64,000 nt of DNA from Natronosalvus caseinilyticus (GCF_017357105.1 NZ_CP071596.1:3906001-3970000), one strand, 5' to 3'. Counted from the stretch's first letter, positions 8,683 to 18,710 are shown. Notes: generated from the sequence alone by a model not told the origin. Program-made: numbers and translations.

Positions 8683-9100
8683 CTTCGACGCGATACTATT
8701 CGTGAACGACAGTAACGAGTAAGCAGACGAGTGACAGCCACGAGAGCGGTGCGTGCAGTCTTCGCGTCGATTACGTCCCGCTTCGTTCAGAACACGACCT
8801 CGAGGCGCCCGACTCTGAGGAAATACCGTCACGATATGAGCCGGTAGCCTTGCGAATATAGAGGACTTGGCGACGAAATTCGGTGGACACCGATCGAGGT
8901 TCTGGAGAGGTGGAAGCCGGCGGTTTCGATCGATATCTTGTAAACCGGCAACGTTCGCCATTTGATTGAAACCCAATACCACGTCAGTTTCCAACATGTA
9001 TCAAAAGCAATATTCGTGAGGAATGGACGTTCATCCAATTATTTGGTCGATACTCACACTCGTGATTGGGAAATAGTCAATGAAGAAAACAGTCGGAAGC

Positions 9101-9131
9101 TATTTATGTAATTAGTATCTGTACTCTTACT
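9101..9131 (+). promoter_or_regulatory. Promoter of the peptide transporter operon
   Basis: TATTTATG at 9101-9108 is a good haloarchaeal TATA element, preceded by a purine-rich BRE-like GGAAGC. It ends 24 bases before the ATG at 9132, which predicts a transcript starting at or within a base or two of the start codon. Confidence 0.6.
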
Positions 9132-11024
9132 ATGCCTCATAAAGACTTGAAGGCACCCGGCGCCCATCGTCGGGAGGTGCTACTGCTCGCAGGTGCTGCT
9201 GGTGCTGCTGGACTTGCAGGCTGTATGAGCGGTGACGATAATGGCAACGGCAACGGGAACACTAGCGGGAACGGCAACGGTGACGATGACGACGTCAGCG
9301 ACGACATCAGCGACCAAGCCGACGTGAGCGAACGGGAGATTCAGCCCGACTGGATCACGGCCTCCGCCTCCGAAGCCCAGGACCTGAACCCGCTTCGAAT
9401 CAACGACACGACGTCGTCGGCTCGGCTCGCGCCGCTGCTCGACGGCCCCTACGGCCTCGACGAAAACGACGAGTTCTACGGCTACTGGTTCGAAGACTAC
9501 GAAACCGAGGACAACAAGACGTGGACATTCCACCTCCGCGACAACCTCGAGTGGGGCGACGACTACGGCCAGATGACGACCGAGGACTGGGTATTCCACA
9601 TCGAGAACGTGGCCCAGCACGAGGACAACTGGGCCGCCCACGTCAACCAGTCGAACTGGGACGACGTCGAGAGCGTCACGGCGGTCGACGACACGACCCT
9701 CGAAGTCGAGATTGCGGCGGCGGATCCGCTGTTTGTTCGGCAGCCGACGTTCTGGGGAACGTACATCCTGCCGAAAGGACTCGTCGAACCGTACTTCCAG
9801 GACTACCAGGACGGAAACGAGGAAGCCGGCGATGAACTCAACAGTTCCGACGCCGTCCAGCAGCTGACGTACACGGGGAACCTCGGTCCGTACACGTTCG
9901 AAGAACGAGCCGTCGAGGACCGCTTCGTTGCCGTCCGTAACGAGGACTACTACAAACGCGGCGACGACGAGGACTGGGAGGACGCGCCGTACTTCGAGCA
10001 ATACACGATCAACATCCTCGAGGAAGAGAGCACGCGACTCGCGGAGTTCGAGACGGGCGGCCTCTCGACGGTCGGCATCCCGGCCGATCAGGTCGAGAAC
10101 TACCAGGGCCAGGACGACTACACCCTCGTGGAATCCGCGACGCCGTACTGTAGTATCCTCGCGTTCAACCAGCGCGCAAACGGCTGGGAGGAACTGCGAA
10201 AGCGCGAAGTTCGACGCGCCCTCTCGATGGCCATCGACAAAGAGACGGTCGCCAACGACATCTACCGCGGATTCGCGATTCCTGCACAGACGTTCCAACC
10301 GGAGTACTCCGACTTCTACGACGACAGCCAGGTGGACCCCGTCGGCGTCGGCGATAGCTACGACGTGGACGAGGCCCGATCGATGCTCGAGGAGAACCTG
10401 AGCGACGGATACAGCTACGACGGCGACGCGCTCCTCGATCCCGACGGCAATCAGGTCGTCCTGTCGTTCGTCTACACGAACGGGTCGCCGCTCACCGAGG
10501 ACTCCGCGCGATACATCGCGGACGCGCTCGGAGGCCTCGGCATCGACGTCGACTCGAACGGCGTGCCGTTTAACACGATGCTCGAGCAGTACGCGATGGT
10601 CGCCGAGGACGGCGAGCCACAGGGAATCTTCAACGACCCCGAGGCGGAGGATCCACAGGCACTGTCGAGCGCCCGAGAGTGGGATATGATGTGGGGAATC
10701 GGCTTCAACACGTACCCGCGGTCTCCGGGATCGATCGCCGCCTTCTGGACGGCTTCGTCCGGAACCAACTTCTACGGCTACGTCCCCGAGGAGGACCTCG
10801 GGGCGATGATTCAGGAAGGCGCGACGGCGACCGACGAAGCCGAGCAACAGGAAATCTTCGCCGAAGTGTTCGGCATCCTGAGCCGCGACCTCCCGGTCAA
10901 CTTCATGCACTTCCAGGACGACATCTACGGTTACCAGGACGAGGTCGTCTTCACCGAGGACCCGTCCCCGTCCTGGGGGTACAAGAGTAACTCCTGGTGG
11001 ATGACCGACGACCCGCACAACTGA
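9132..11024 (+). CDS. ABC transporter substrate-binding lipoprotein, oligopeptide/dipeptide family
   Basis: A 630-residue family-5 solute-binding protein. The N-terminus has a twin-arginine signal (HRREVLLLAGAAGAAGLAGC) whose Cys31 is the lipid-attachment residue, so it is a Tat-exported lipoprotein on the outer face of the membrane. A Gly/Asn/Asp-rich linker (residues 35-60) follows, then the binding domains with the conserved LRDNLEWGDDYG region. It is the first of five genes encoding a peptide-type importer; the exact substrate (peptide, sugar, nickel, other) cannot be told from sequence. A hairpin with a T-run follows the stop. Confidence 0.9.
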   Translation: MPHKDLKAPGAHRREVLLLAGAAGAAGLAGCMSGDDNGNGNGNTSGNGNGDDDDVSDDISDQADVSEREIQPDWITASASEAQDLNPLRINDTTSSARLAPLLDGPYGLDENDEFYGYWFEDYETEDNKTWTFHLRDNLEWGDDYGQMTTEDWVFHIENVAQHEDNWAAHVNQSNWDDVESVTAVDDTTLEVEIAAADPLFVRQPTFWGTYILPKGLVEPYFQDYQDGNEEAGDELNSSDAVQQLTYTGNLGPYTFEERAVEDRFVAVRNEDYYKRGDDEDWEDAPYFEQYTINILEEESTRLAEFETGGLSTVGIPADQVENYQGQDDYTLVESATPYCSILAFNQRANGWEELRKREVRRALSMAIDKETVANDIYRGFAIPAQTFQPEYSDFYDDSQVDPVGVGDSYDVDEARSMLEENLSDGYSYDGDALLDPDGNQVVLSFVYTNGSPLTEDSARYIADALGGLGIDVDSNGVPFNTMLEQYAMVAEDGEPQGIFNDPEAEDPQALSSAREWDMMWGIGFNTYPRSPGSIAAFWTASSGTNFYGYVPEEDLGAMIQEGATATDEAEQQEIFAEVFGILSRDLPVNFMHFQDDIYGYQDEVVFTEDPSPSWGYKSNSWWMTDDPHN

Positions 11025-11041
11025 ACTGCGGGGCCACTATC

Positions 11042-11125
11042 GGATAGCCGCTCGCCATCGACGGTACCGACGCCGTTCACCCGGTTCGTACGGGTGGGAT
11101 TTCTGCGCATCGGCTATCCTTTTTT
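11042..11125 (+). terminator. Intercistronic hairpin with T-run after the binding-protein gene
   Basis: GGATAGCCG (11042-11050) pairs perfectly with CGGCTATCC (11111-11119). Inside the loop a second stem CACCCG/CGGGTG (11078-11083 with 11091-11096, 7-base loop) is nested. The outer stem is followed at once by six T (11120-11125). This looks like a partial terminator or 3' stabiliser between the binding-protein gene and the permeases. Confidence 0.55.
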
Positions 11126-11249
11126 GATCGTAAACATACACACCGAAGGACATAAATCACATCATTCAAGTAATGCAAATATCGATCATGTACGTTAGAG
11201 CAAACAATCGTCACGGCACGCTCGGATACCGCTCGGGAGGGTGGTCAAG

Positions 11250-12227
11250 ATGAGTATGACGTGGTACATCGGTCGCCGACTGGCCTGGGCGCTCCTGGCG
11301 TCGTTCATCATCATGAGCGTCACGTTCGGCTTTCTCACGGCTTCGCCGAATCCGGCGACGAGTACGGTCGCCTGGGAAGCCGCCCAGGAGGGGGACAATC
11401 CGGAGGACGCGATCGAGACCTACGAACAAACGCGGGGAGAGGATCGACCGCTGAGCGAGCAGTACGTAGACTTCATGGTCTCGATGTACACGCTCGACTG
11501 GGGTGATTCGTACACATACGACACGGACGTCATGGAGGTCATCGGCAACTCCTGGGTTTACTCGGCGCTCGTCGTTGTCCCCTCGACGATCATCGCCGTC
11601 GTGGTCGGTTTCGCCGTCGGGATTTACTCCTCGACGCACCAGTACACCAAGTCGGACTACGCCGCGACGTTCTTCGCGTTCTTCGGCATCAGTGTCCCAA
11701 ACTTCTGGCTTTCGATCATGCTCATCCTCGTTGTCGGGGTGATGTTACAGTGGTTGCCAACCAGCTACGACAGCAGCGTGACGTTCTGGTCGCTCGAGCA
11801 CGTGAAGTACCTCATTATGCCCATCTTCGTGCTTACGACGGCGGCGGTCGCCTCCGAGATGCGATACGCGCGGGCGGAGACGCTCGAATACGTCAACGCG
11901 GAGTGGGTCAAGAGCGCGCGGGCGAAGGGGGTCAGCGAGTGGCGGATCATGTACCACCACATCTTCCGTCCGGCCACACCGGTGTTGATCACCATCCTGG
12001 TGGCCGACTTCGTCGGGATCATCTTCTCGACGGCGTACATCGTCGAGGTGATCTTCGGCATCCCTGGATTGGGGCTGGTCAGCTACAACGCCTTGATTCG
12101 AATGGATACGCCGCTGGTCCTGGCGACGACGCTGGTCCCAGTCATCCTGGCGATTCTCGCGAACCTGCTCCAGGACATCCTGTACACCGTGCTCGATCCA
12201 CGAATTAGCTACGAGGCGAGAAACTGA
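11250..12227 (+). CDS. ABC transporter permease, DppB type
   Basis: A 325-residue inner-membrane permease starting MSMTWYIGRRLAW. About six transmembrane helices are visible, with the EAA loop that contacts the ATPases around SARAKGVSEWRIMYHHIFRPA. The ATG at 11250 is chosen because GGGAGG lies at 11235-11240 with good Shine-Dalgarno spacing; a GTG nine bases upstream is the alternative. The stop overlaps the next gene's start by one base. Together with the next gene it forms the channel. Confidence 0.9.
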   Translation: MSMTWYIGRRLAWALLASFIIMSVTFGFLTASPNPATSTVAWEAAQEGDNPEDAIETYEQTRGEDRPLSEQYVDFMVSMYTLDWGDSYTYDTDVMEVIGNSWVYSALVVVPSTIIAVVVGFAVGIYSSTHQYTKSDYAATFFAFFGISVPNFWLSIMLILVVGVMLQWLPTSYDSSVTFWSLEHVKYLIMPIFVLTTAAVASEMRYARAETLEYVNAEWVKSARAKGVSEWRIMYHHIFRPATPVLITILVADFVGIIFSTAYIVEVIFGIPGLGLVSYNALIRMDTPLVLATTLVPVILAILANLLQDILYTVLDPRISYEARN

Positions 12228-13372
12228 TGGCAACTGACACGACCACATCCGACGCACTCGAGGTCACGTCCATCGACTGGGAGGAGTACGATCAGGGGCG
12301 GTTCAGGCTAGACCGTCGAACGATCGGAACGTACGGATCGCTCCTGCTGGTCGGATTGCTCTGGCTGTACGATTACTTCTATATCTCGGAACGGCTCCCG
12401 ATCGTCGACGCAGACCTGGGGCTGTTCGATCTCTCGCTCAACCCGAACAACGTCGACTGGCTGTTTCTGATGACGCTCGTCGCCGTGTTCTGGTTCGTCG
12501 GGGCACCGCTGTGGGAGAACAAGCGGATGACGATGTACTACTGGAAGAAATTCAGGCAGAATACCGCCGCCGTCTTGAGTCTGTACTTCCTCACGGGTAT
12601 CTTCCTCGTCGGCGCTCTCGGTCCGCGTATCATCGGTCAACCCGAGCCCGACTGGGGGAACCTGCTCGCGCCGCCGGTGTTCTTCGGGGGCACCTGGACC
12701 CACCCCTTCGGCACCCACCGGACCGGCGAGGACATCCTCGAGATCGTCGTCGCCGGGGCCGAAGTGAGCTTCCAGGTCGGACTCATCGCGACGCTTTTCA
12801 GCGTCGTGCTGGCAGCCATCGTCGGTGCCACGGCGGCCTTTATGGGCGGCTGGGCCGACGCCTTGCTGATGCGATTCGTCGACCTGCTGATGACGTTCCC
12901 GACGTTCTTCCTGATCATCCTGCTGATCTACATCTACGGCGGGAGCCTGTTCTTGCTCATCGTCATCCTCGCGTTCACCGGATGGGGCGGGACGGCCCGG
13001 CTAATCAGGAGCGAGGCGCTCCAGCGAAGCGAGGAGGAGTACATAAGCGCGGCGGAGGCGGCTGGCGCGAGCCGGGCGTACATCATCCGGCGTCACATCC
13101 TCCCGAACGTCTCGAACACGATCATCACGGCCGCGACACTGCTGATTCCCGGCATGATCCTGACCGAGGCGGTCATCGCGTTCCTCGGGTTCGGCGATCC
13201 CGACGTCTGGTCGTGGGGTCGGATCATCGCCGCGGGCCGAGGGAACCTCGGCGACGCGTGGTGGATCGCGACGATCCCAGGGATTTTCCTGTTCTTCACC
13301 GTGCTGTCGTTCAACTTCCTCGGTGACGCGCTTCGAGACGCACTCGACCCACGACACGAGACAGAACAATGA
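12227..13372 (+). CDS. ABC transporter permease, DppC type
   Basis: A 381-residue permease. The first 110 residues include two extra hydrophobic segments typical of haloarchaeal DppC proteins; the core BPD-transport domain follows, with the EAA motif around SAAEAAGASRAYIIRRHILPN. It heterodimerises with the upstream permease. The start codon overlaps the previous stop by one base and the stop overlaps the next start by four, so the cluster is tightly coupled. Confidence 0.9.
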   Translation: MATDTTTSDALEVTSIDWEEYDQGRFRLDRRTIGTYGSLLLVGLLWLYDYFYISERLPIVDADLGLFDLSLNPNNVDWLFLMTLVAVFWFVGAPLWENKRMTMYYWKKFRQNTAAVLSLYFLTGIFLVGALGPRIIGQPEPDWGNLLAPPVFFGGTWTHPFGTHRTGEDILEIVVAGAEVSFQVGLIATLFSVVLAAIVGATAAFMGGWADALLMRFVDLLMTFPTFFLIILLIYIYGGSLFLLIVILAFTGWGGTARLIRSEALQRSEEEYISAAEAAGASRAYIIRRHILPNVSNTIITAATLLIPGMILTEAVIAFLGFGDPDVWSWGRIIAAGRGNLGDAWWIATIPGIFLFFTVLSFNFLGDALRDALDPRHETEQ

Positions 13373-14436
13373 CTGACGACCCACTACTCTCCGTTCGCGA
13401 CCTGCACACGGTGTTTCACACGGACGAAGGCACAGTTCACGCCGTCGACGGCGTCAGCTTCGACGTCGAACGCGGTGAAACAGTCTGTATCGTCGGTGAA
13501 AGCGGGAGCGGCAAGTCCGTGACCACCGAATCGATCACTCGGATCCTCAAGATGCCGCCAGGAGAGATCGCCAGTGGGGAGATCGTCTTCGACGGCCAGG
13601 ACGTAACGGCGATGTCGGACAAAGAGATTCGCCAGATTCGAGGAGGGCGGATCAGCCACATCTTCCAGAACCCACAGAGTGCACTCAATCCAGTGTACAC
13701 CGTCGGCGCCCAGATCCGCGAAGCGATCAACACTCACCAGGACCTCGCGAAGGCGGCCGCCCGCGAGCGGGCGATCGAACTGCTCGACGAGGTCGGCATT
13801 CCGGAAGCAGCCTCCCGCATCGACGACTATCCCCACGAATTCAGTGGGGGGATGAAACAACGTGCGATCATCGCGATGGCGCTCGCGTGCGAACCCGACC
13901 TCCTGATCGCCGACGAACCGACGACGGCGCTCGACGTCACCATCGAATCGCAGATTCTCGACTTGCTGATGGACCTCCAGGAGGAGTTCGACATGTCGAT
14001 CATCTTCGTCACGCACGACCTCGGCGTCGTCGCCGAGGTCGCCGACCGCGTCATCGTCATGTACGCCGGGAAAGTCATGGAACGGGCCGACGTCTACGAT
14101 CTCTTCGACAACCCGGCCCATCCCTACACGCGGGCCCTGCTCAAGTGCCTCCCGGGCAGCAGCGGGACGATCGAACCGATCGGCGGGACGCTTCCGAGCG
14201 TCCTGAGCCCGCCTGACGGCTGTCGGTTCGCCGATCGATGCCCCTACGCGATCGACGACTGTACCGTCGGGAATCAGCCGGACCTCGTTCCCGCGACGAC
14301 CGGCGACCACACCGTCTCCTGTCTCTACTATCACGACGGCTACGACGAGTCTGTCGTCCTCGAAGAGCGGCCCCAGAACGGTGCGAACGCGACGCGTTCA
14401 CGACCGGTTTCGGGCACCGGAGGTGATCGTCGATGA
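13369..14436 (+). CDS. ABC transporter ATP-binding protein, DppD type
   Basis: A 355-residue ATPase. Walker A is GESGSGKS near residue 44, the signature is FSGGMKQR near 160, Walker B is LLIADEPTTALD, and the switch histidine is in FVTHDLG. The C-terminal oligopeptide-type domain contains a cysteine cluster (CRFADRCPYAIDDC, then a later Cys) known in this family to bind an iron-sulfur cluster in some members. Overlaps both neighbours by four bases. Confidence 0.92.
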   Translation: MTDDPLLSVRDLHTVFHTDEGTVHAVDGVSFDVERGETVCIVGESGSGKSVTTESITRILKMPPGEIASGEIVFDGQDVTAMSDKEIRQIRGGRISHIFQNPQSALNPVYTVGAQIREAINTHQDLAKAAARERAIELLDEVGIPEAASRIDDYPHEFSGGMKQRAIIAMALACEPDLLIADEPTTALDVTIESQILDLLMDLQEEFDMSIIFVTHDLGVVAEVADRVIVMYAGKVMERADVYDLFDNPAHPYTRALLKCLPGSSGTIEPIGGTLPSVLSPPDGCRFADRCPYAIDDCTVGNQPDLVPATTGDHTVSCLYYHDGYDESVVLEERPQNGANATRSRPVSGTGGDRR

Positions 14437-15755
14437 GCGCTCCGGGTCCGAACCCGCTCCTCGAGGTGCGCGACCTCGAGAAACACTACCCGATCACGAA
14501 GGGGATACTCAAGCGCGAGATCGGGCGCGTCCGCGCCGTCGACGGAATCGACATCACCGTCGAGCGCGGACAGACGGTCGGCCTGGTCGGCGAGTCCGGG
14601 TGTGGCAAGTCGACGGCCGCGACCACCATCCTCCAGCTCGAGGAGGCGACGGCCGGGCAGGTCCTCTTCGACGGAGAAGACGTCACCGAGTTCGGAAAGA
14701 GCGGCATGAAGCGCTTCCGTCGGCGTGCCCAGATGATCTTCCAGGATCCGGACTCGAGTTTCGATCCACGGATGTCGATCGGCGAATCGGTGGCCGAGCC
14801 GTTGCTCGTCAATGGGATGGACGACCGACAGCGGCGACGACGGATCGTCGAACAGCTCCTCGTCAGGGTCGGCCTGCAGGCGTCGGACGCGGATCGCTAC
14901 CCCCACGAGTTCAGCGGTGGCCAGAAGCAGCGAATCGCGCTCGCCCGGGCGCTTTCGGTCAATCCCGACCTCCTCGTCGCCGACGAGCCAGTGTCGGCAC
15001 TGGACGTCTCGATCCAAGCGGAGATCCTCTCGATCATGGAAGAACTCCAGAGGGAGTTCGGCCTGGGAATTCTGATCATCAGTCACAATCTCGGCGTCAT
15101 CCGGGAGATCTGTGATCGCGTCGGCGTGATGTACCTCGGCCAGATCGTCGAGGAGGGGCCGACAGAGGAGATCTTCAACGATCCACAGCACCCCTACACG
15201 CGGGCGCTGATCTCTTCGATTCCGGTCCCCGACCCACACCTGAGCCGCGACGAGGTCTCGCTGTCGGGAGACGTCCCCAGCCCGTCGAACCCACCGAAGG
15301 GATGCCGATTCCACACCCGCTGTCCCGAAGTGATCCAGCCCGACGGCTACGACTTCGACCAGGAGACCTGGCGACACGTCATGGACTACAAGTATCGCGT
15401 CCAGGACGGGTCGCTCGACGCCGAATCGATCCGCGAGAGCGTCGTCACGGAAGACGAAACCTACGACGAGCCGAACGAAGTCCCGTTCGAGCCGTTCGAA
15501 TCGAGACTTCGTTCGGAGTTCTCGATTCCGGCCCTGCTCCCCGACGAGCGAGCCGAAGAGGTCTTCGATCGATCGGTACAGTCAGTCTACGATGGGAACC
15601 TCGAGGATGCAGCGTCACTCCTTCGCGAAGAGTTCGAGACCGTCTGTCGCCAGGAGACGCCAGCAGAGGTTCACGTCACGTCCGATCACCGGGCGGCCTG
15701 CCACCTCGCGGAAGCGGAAACCGCCGTCGAAGCGCCGGCCCGCTCGAGCGACTAA
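14433..15755 (+). CDS. ABC transporter ATP-binding protein, DppF type
   Basis: A 440-residue ATPase, partner of the DppD-type subunit. Walker A GESGCGKS near residue 51, signature FSGGQKQR near 163, Walker B LLVADEPVSALD, switch histidine in IISHNLG. The C-terminal oligopeptide domain is about 100 residues longer than in bacteria: an acidic insert lies between CRFHTRCPEV and the closing CRQETP...HRAAC segment. This extension is common in haloarchaeal homologues. Last gene of the operon; a T-rich stretch follows the stop. Confidence 0.92.
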   Translation: MSAPGPNPLLEVRDLEKHYPITKGILKREIGRVRAVDGIDITVERGQTVGLVGESGCGKSTAATTILQLEEATAGQVLFDGEDVTEFGKSGMKRFRRRAQMIFQDPDSSFDPRMSIGESVAEPLLVNGMDDRQRRRRIVEQLLVRVGLQASDADRYPHEFSGGQKQRIALARALSVNPDLLVADEPVSALDVSIQAEILSIMEELQREFGLGILIISHNLGVIREICDRVGVMYLGQIVEEGPTEEIFNDPQHPYTRALISSIPVPDPHLSRDEVSLSGDVPSPSNPPKGCRFHTRCPEVIQPDGYDFDQETWRHVMDYKYRVQDGSLDAESIRESVVTEDETYDEPNEVPFEPFESRLRSEFSIPALLPDERAEEVFDRSVQSVYDGNLEDAASLLREEFETVCRQETPAEVHVTSDHRAACHLAEAETAVEAPARSSD

Positions 15756-16050
15756 CGCCGGTTCTGAACTGATTTTCTAGCGATTTCCCGGCGGTTACCA
15801 GCGTGTTTCCAATAGTTTTCCACCGGTCATCCAACAGTCTTTCAACCGGTTTCTCGAGCGATGCGAATCGAGATGTCGGTAATGTGGGTCGTGAGAAACG
15901 TGAAATCGGCTCTTGCTCGAGGTCGGGACGGGCGTACGTTCGACGTTGATTCGAGAAGTGATTGGGTCGCGGCAGACGATGTGAGCGGCCGCGACGGCTG
16001 GTGGTCGGTTCAGGTATTCGTTACTCGTCACTCGTCACTCGAGTTCGGCC

Positions 16051-16620
16051 TCAATCGTCGCCATCTTCGTCGACGATGACGACCTCTCCGTCGACGACGT
16101 CGACGTTGATCAGCGTCTTCACGTCGTAGCCCGCGTCCGCGACCTTGTTCTCGCCGCCTTCTTTCTTGATGACGGCGACGGTGTCGACGACCTCGGCCCC
16201 GATCTCGTCGAGCGCGCCCAAAACCGCGGCGAGGGTGCCACCGGTCGAGAGGACGTCGTCGAGAACGAGTACGCGCTCGCCCTCGTACACGTCGTTGATA
16301 AACATCTCGTTCTCCGAGTAGCCAGTCTTCTGGGAGATCGAGACCTCACCCTCGAGGCCGTACTCGCGCTTGCGGATGACCGTCAGCGGGATGTCGGTCA
16401 TGAGCGAGACGGCCGTCGAGATGTGGATGCCCATCGCCGCCGGGGTGACGATCCGGTCGACGTCCTCGAGGTCGGCCTTGCGCGTGATGCGGATGACGAT
16501 TTCGCGGAGGAGGGAGGGCTCGAGTTTGGGGACGCCGTCGCTGATGGGGTGGACGAAGTAGTGGTAGCCGTTCTTCTCGATGATGGGGGCCTCGAGGAGC
16601 GACCGTTTCAACTGATCCAT
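16051..16620 (-). CDS. hpt: Hypoxanthine/guanine phosphoribosyltransferase-like protein
   Basis: A 189-residue purine salvage enzyme transferring phosphoribose from PRPP to a purine base. The PRPP-binding loop [14 protein letters not shown] (about residues 118-131) is intact, and the archaeal N-terminus [19 protein letters not shown] is clear. The start [12 protein letters not shown] is preferred over an in-frame Met 21 codons upstream because it matches the family N-terminus. The archaeal Hpt and Apt proteins are close, so adenine as substrate is possible. Confidence 0.88.
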   Translation of the reverse strand: MDQLKRSLLEAPIIEKNGYHYFVHPISDGVPKLEPSLLREIVIRITRKADLEDVDRIVTPAAMGIHISTAVSLMTDIPLTVIRKREYGLEGEVSISQKTGYSENEMFINDVYEGERVLVLDDVLSTGGTLAAVLGALDEIGAEVVDTVAVIKKEGGENKVADAGYDVKTLINVDVVDGEVVIVDEDGDD

Positions 16621-16735
16621 GTCGTGGATGCGGGAGATATCGAGTAAAAGGTGACGATACGCGCCGCGCCTCGAGTCACCCATCTCTCGAAACGGGTCTT
16701 GTACCCGGGACAGCCACGGGCCGCCGATTCTCCCG

Positions 16736-17311
16736 CTACCGTCCGTAACTCAGCTCCGGGGGCTCGTCGCCGTGGCCGACGCGCATGTTCCGTTCGTAGT
16801 AGATGTGAGCGGCCGCCGTCGCGGTGATCGTCACCGAGAGGAGCCCCGCCCAGGCGAGTTCCGAGAACAGGGTGAGCGGGTAGATTCCGAGCCAGAGCGC
16901 GGCCACGAGCGCACAGCCGATCGCACCCAGCGAGAGGTACAGTTCGCGCCAGGCGAACTCGCTGCCGGGAACGATTTCGAGGTAGACGTTGAGGTCGCTC
17001 GTTCGATCGGTCGGCTCGATGACCCCATCGTCGGAGTCGAATCGAAGGATGCCGGCGGTGTCCATCTTCGGGAGGTGCGTCTGCTGGAGGGTCGTGTAGA
17101 CGCGCTTTCGTTGCTCCGGGGTGACGCCCTCGAGGGTGGTCTCGTACTCCCAGGCGGCGACCTGCTGGGCGAGGTCGCCGAGTTCGACGGGTCGATCGTC
17201 CTGTTTCAGAAACTGGAGGACGTAGCGGCGTCGCTGATTGCGAAGGACTTCGAAGATTTCACCCTTCGAGAGCGGGCTCGGCCGGCCGGGTCGATCCATG
17301 CGCATCGTCAC
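16736..17311 (-). CDS. DUF7344-type winged-helix protein with two membrane segments
   Basis: A 191-residue protein. Residues 15-110 resemble the haloarchaeal DUF7344 winged helix ([17 protein letters not shown], then [15 protein letters not shown]), a putative DNA-binding fold. Residues 122-165 hold two hydrophobic helices, so the regulator would be membrane-bound with both ends on the same side. The first residues offer three methionines (MTMRM); the true start may be the second or third. It stands between hpt and coaBC with gaps over 100 bases on either side. Confidence 0.75.
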   Translation of the reverse strand: MTMRMDRPGRPSPLSKGEIFEVLRNQRRRYVLQFLKQDDRPVELGDLAQQVAAWEYETTLEGVTPEQRKRVYTTLQQTHLPKMDTAGILRFDSDDGVIEPTDRTSDLNVYLEIVPGSEFAWRELYLSLGAIGCALVAALWLGIYPLTLFSELAWAGLLSVTITATAAAHIYYERNMRVGHGDEPPELSYGR

Positions 17312-17462
17312 CTCGCGTCACCAACCGTGGGGGGACGAGTCGTCATCGATTGACGGCAAGAACGCCACGTATATAATTCTCGTGACGGTCTCATTTCCCG
17401 ATATATCTCGAGAATGAAACGATCGAGCGCTCCACAGTCGTCACGTCGTTTACCTCGTCCAG

Positions 17463-18620
17463 TTAACCTTCGAGGACGACGCCGAGCGAACGGGCGATTT
17501 CCTCCGCCAGACCGTCCTTCCCGCCCGAAAACTCGGCGGCGTTCTCGGCGTGAACGAGGAGTGCCCGCGTTCGATCCTCACCCATGACGCTGGCGTCGTT
17601 CGCGACGACGAAGGCCGCGTCGACCCGCTCCAGCACCGCTCGTGCGGCGTCGATCATCGCCTCGTCTTCGCCGCTCGTCTCGGCCTTGAACGCGACGATG
17701 GGCAGGTCGGGACGAGCGTCGCGCACCCGATCGATGAGTTTCGGCGTCGGCTCGAGGTCGAGGGTCACGTCCTGCCCGGAGCGAAGCTTCGAGTCGCTGG
17801 CCTCGACGGTGTAGTCGCCGACGGCGGCGGCCGAGACGAGCACGTCCGCCTCGTCGCAGGCCTCGAGCGTTGCCTCGAGCATCTCCGCGGCGCTCTCGAC
17901 GGCCTGGACGTCAGCGTAGGGGACGTCGTCGCCGTCGTGGATCAGCGTCACGTCGGCCCCGAGGGCGTAACACGTGCGGGCGACCGCCCGGCCCATCTTC
18001 CCCGAGGAGCGGTTCGTCAGCACGCGAACGGGGTCGATCGGTTCGCTGGTCGCGCCGCTGGTGACGACGACCCGGCGGCCCTCGAGCGGATCGTCGCCGG
18101 TCGCGCGGGCCACCGCACAGACGATGGCTTCTTCGGTGGCGATCTTGGCCTTCCCCTCCTCTACGCGCGGATCGACGAAGTCGACGCCCCAGGACTCGAC
18201 GCTCTCGATGGCCTCGAGCACGCCTGGGTGACCGTACATCGGTTCGTGCATGGCCGGGGCGACGACGACGGGGATGCCGGCGCCGAGGGCCGTCGTCGCG
18301 CAGGTCGTGACCGGGGTGTCGTCGACTGCCCCCGCAATTTTTCCCACGGTGTTGGCCGTCGCCGGCGCGAGCAAGAGGACGTCGGCCCAGCCGTCGTTCC
18401 CACAGAGTTCGACGTGTTCGACCCCGCCCGTGATTTCGGTGACGACCTCGCTGTCGGTCGCGAACTCGAGCGCCCACGGGTGGATGATCCCGCGGGCACT
18501 GTCGGTCATCACTGCGCGGACGCTCGCCCCCTGCCGGCACAACTCGTGAGCGAGTTCGACCGTCTTGACGGCCGCGATCGACCCCGAAACCCCGAGCGCG
18601 ACGTTGACTCCCTCGAGCAT
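17463..18620 (-). CDS. coaBC: Bifunctional phosphopantothenoylcysteine decarboxylase / phosphopantothenate-cysteine ligase
   Basis: A 385-residue two-domain enzyme of coenzyme A synthesis. The N-terminal flavoprotein (CoaC, residues 1-175) shows LLLAPATANTVGKIA and the PAMHEPMY motif; the C-terminal ligase (CoaB, 190-385) begins VVVTSGATSEPIDPVR with the NRSSGKMG nucleotide loop. Length is normal. In archaea the ligase acts on 4'-phosphopantothenate with CTP or ATP. Monocistronic as far as the gaps show. Confidence 0.94.
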   Translation of the reverse strand: MLEGVNVALGVSGSIAAVKTVELAHELCRQGASVRAVMTDSARGIIHPWALEFATDSEVVTEITGGVEHVELCGNDGWADVLLLAPATANTVGKIAGAVDDTPVTTCATTALGAGIPVVVAPAMHEPMYGHPGVLEAIESVESWGVDFVDPRVEEGKAKIATEEAIVCAVARATGDDPLEGRRVVVTSGATSEPIDPVRVLTNRSSGKMGRAVARTCYALGADVTLIHDGDDVPYADVQAVESAAEMLEATLEACDEADVLVSAAAVGDYTVEASDSKLRSGQDVTLDLEPTPKLIDRVRDARPDLPIVAFKAETSGEDEAMIDAARAVLERVDAAFVVANDASVMGEDRTRALLVHAENAAEFSGGKDGLAEEIARSLGVVLEG

Positions 18621-18710
18621 TCTCGGTTGGACTTCGGAGGGAGGTGTAAAATGCGTATGGATCGCCGTCGGTCATCGAATGGCCGACTGCCTTCGTGGTG
18701 CGCGAGCGGC

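Larger units (their letters stand above)
8581..9131. other. Gene-poor, AT-richer stretch after the tRNA
   Basis: 551 bases without a credible gene. The first 180 bases hold copies of the tRNA 3' end in both orientations and a diverged tandem copy of the flank (see the separate entries). From about 8850 on the DNA is visibly richer in A and T. The last 30 bases are the promoter of the transporter operon. An open frame on the complement of 8578-8997 overlaps the tRNA end and has no protein-like features. Confidence 0.6.

Noticed and set aside
8578-8997. Minus-strand open frame of 139 codons after the tRNA
   Set aside because: It overlaps the tRNA end and the repeats, has no family resemblance and a non-acidic composition unlike the neighbouring proteins.
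15861-16079. Plus-strand open frame of 72 codons between the transporter operon and hpt
   Set aside because: It runs antisense into the end of hpt, is Arg/Val/Ser-rich and has no ribosome site; the 295-base gap looks simply non-coding.
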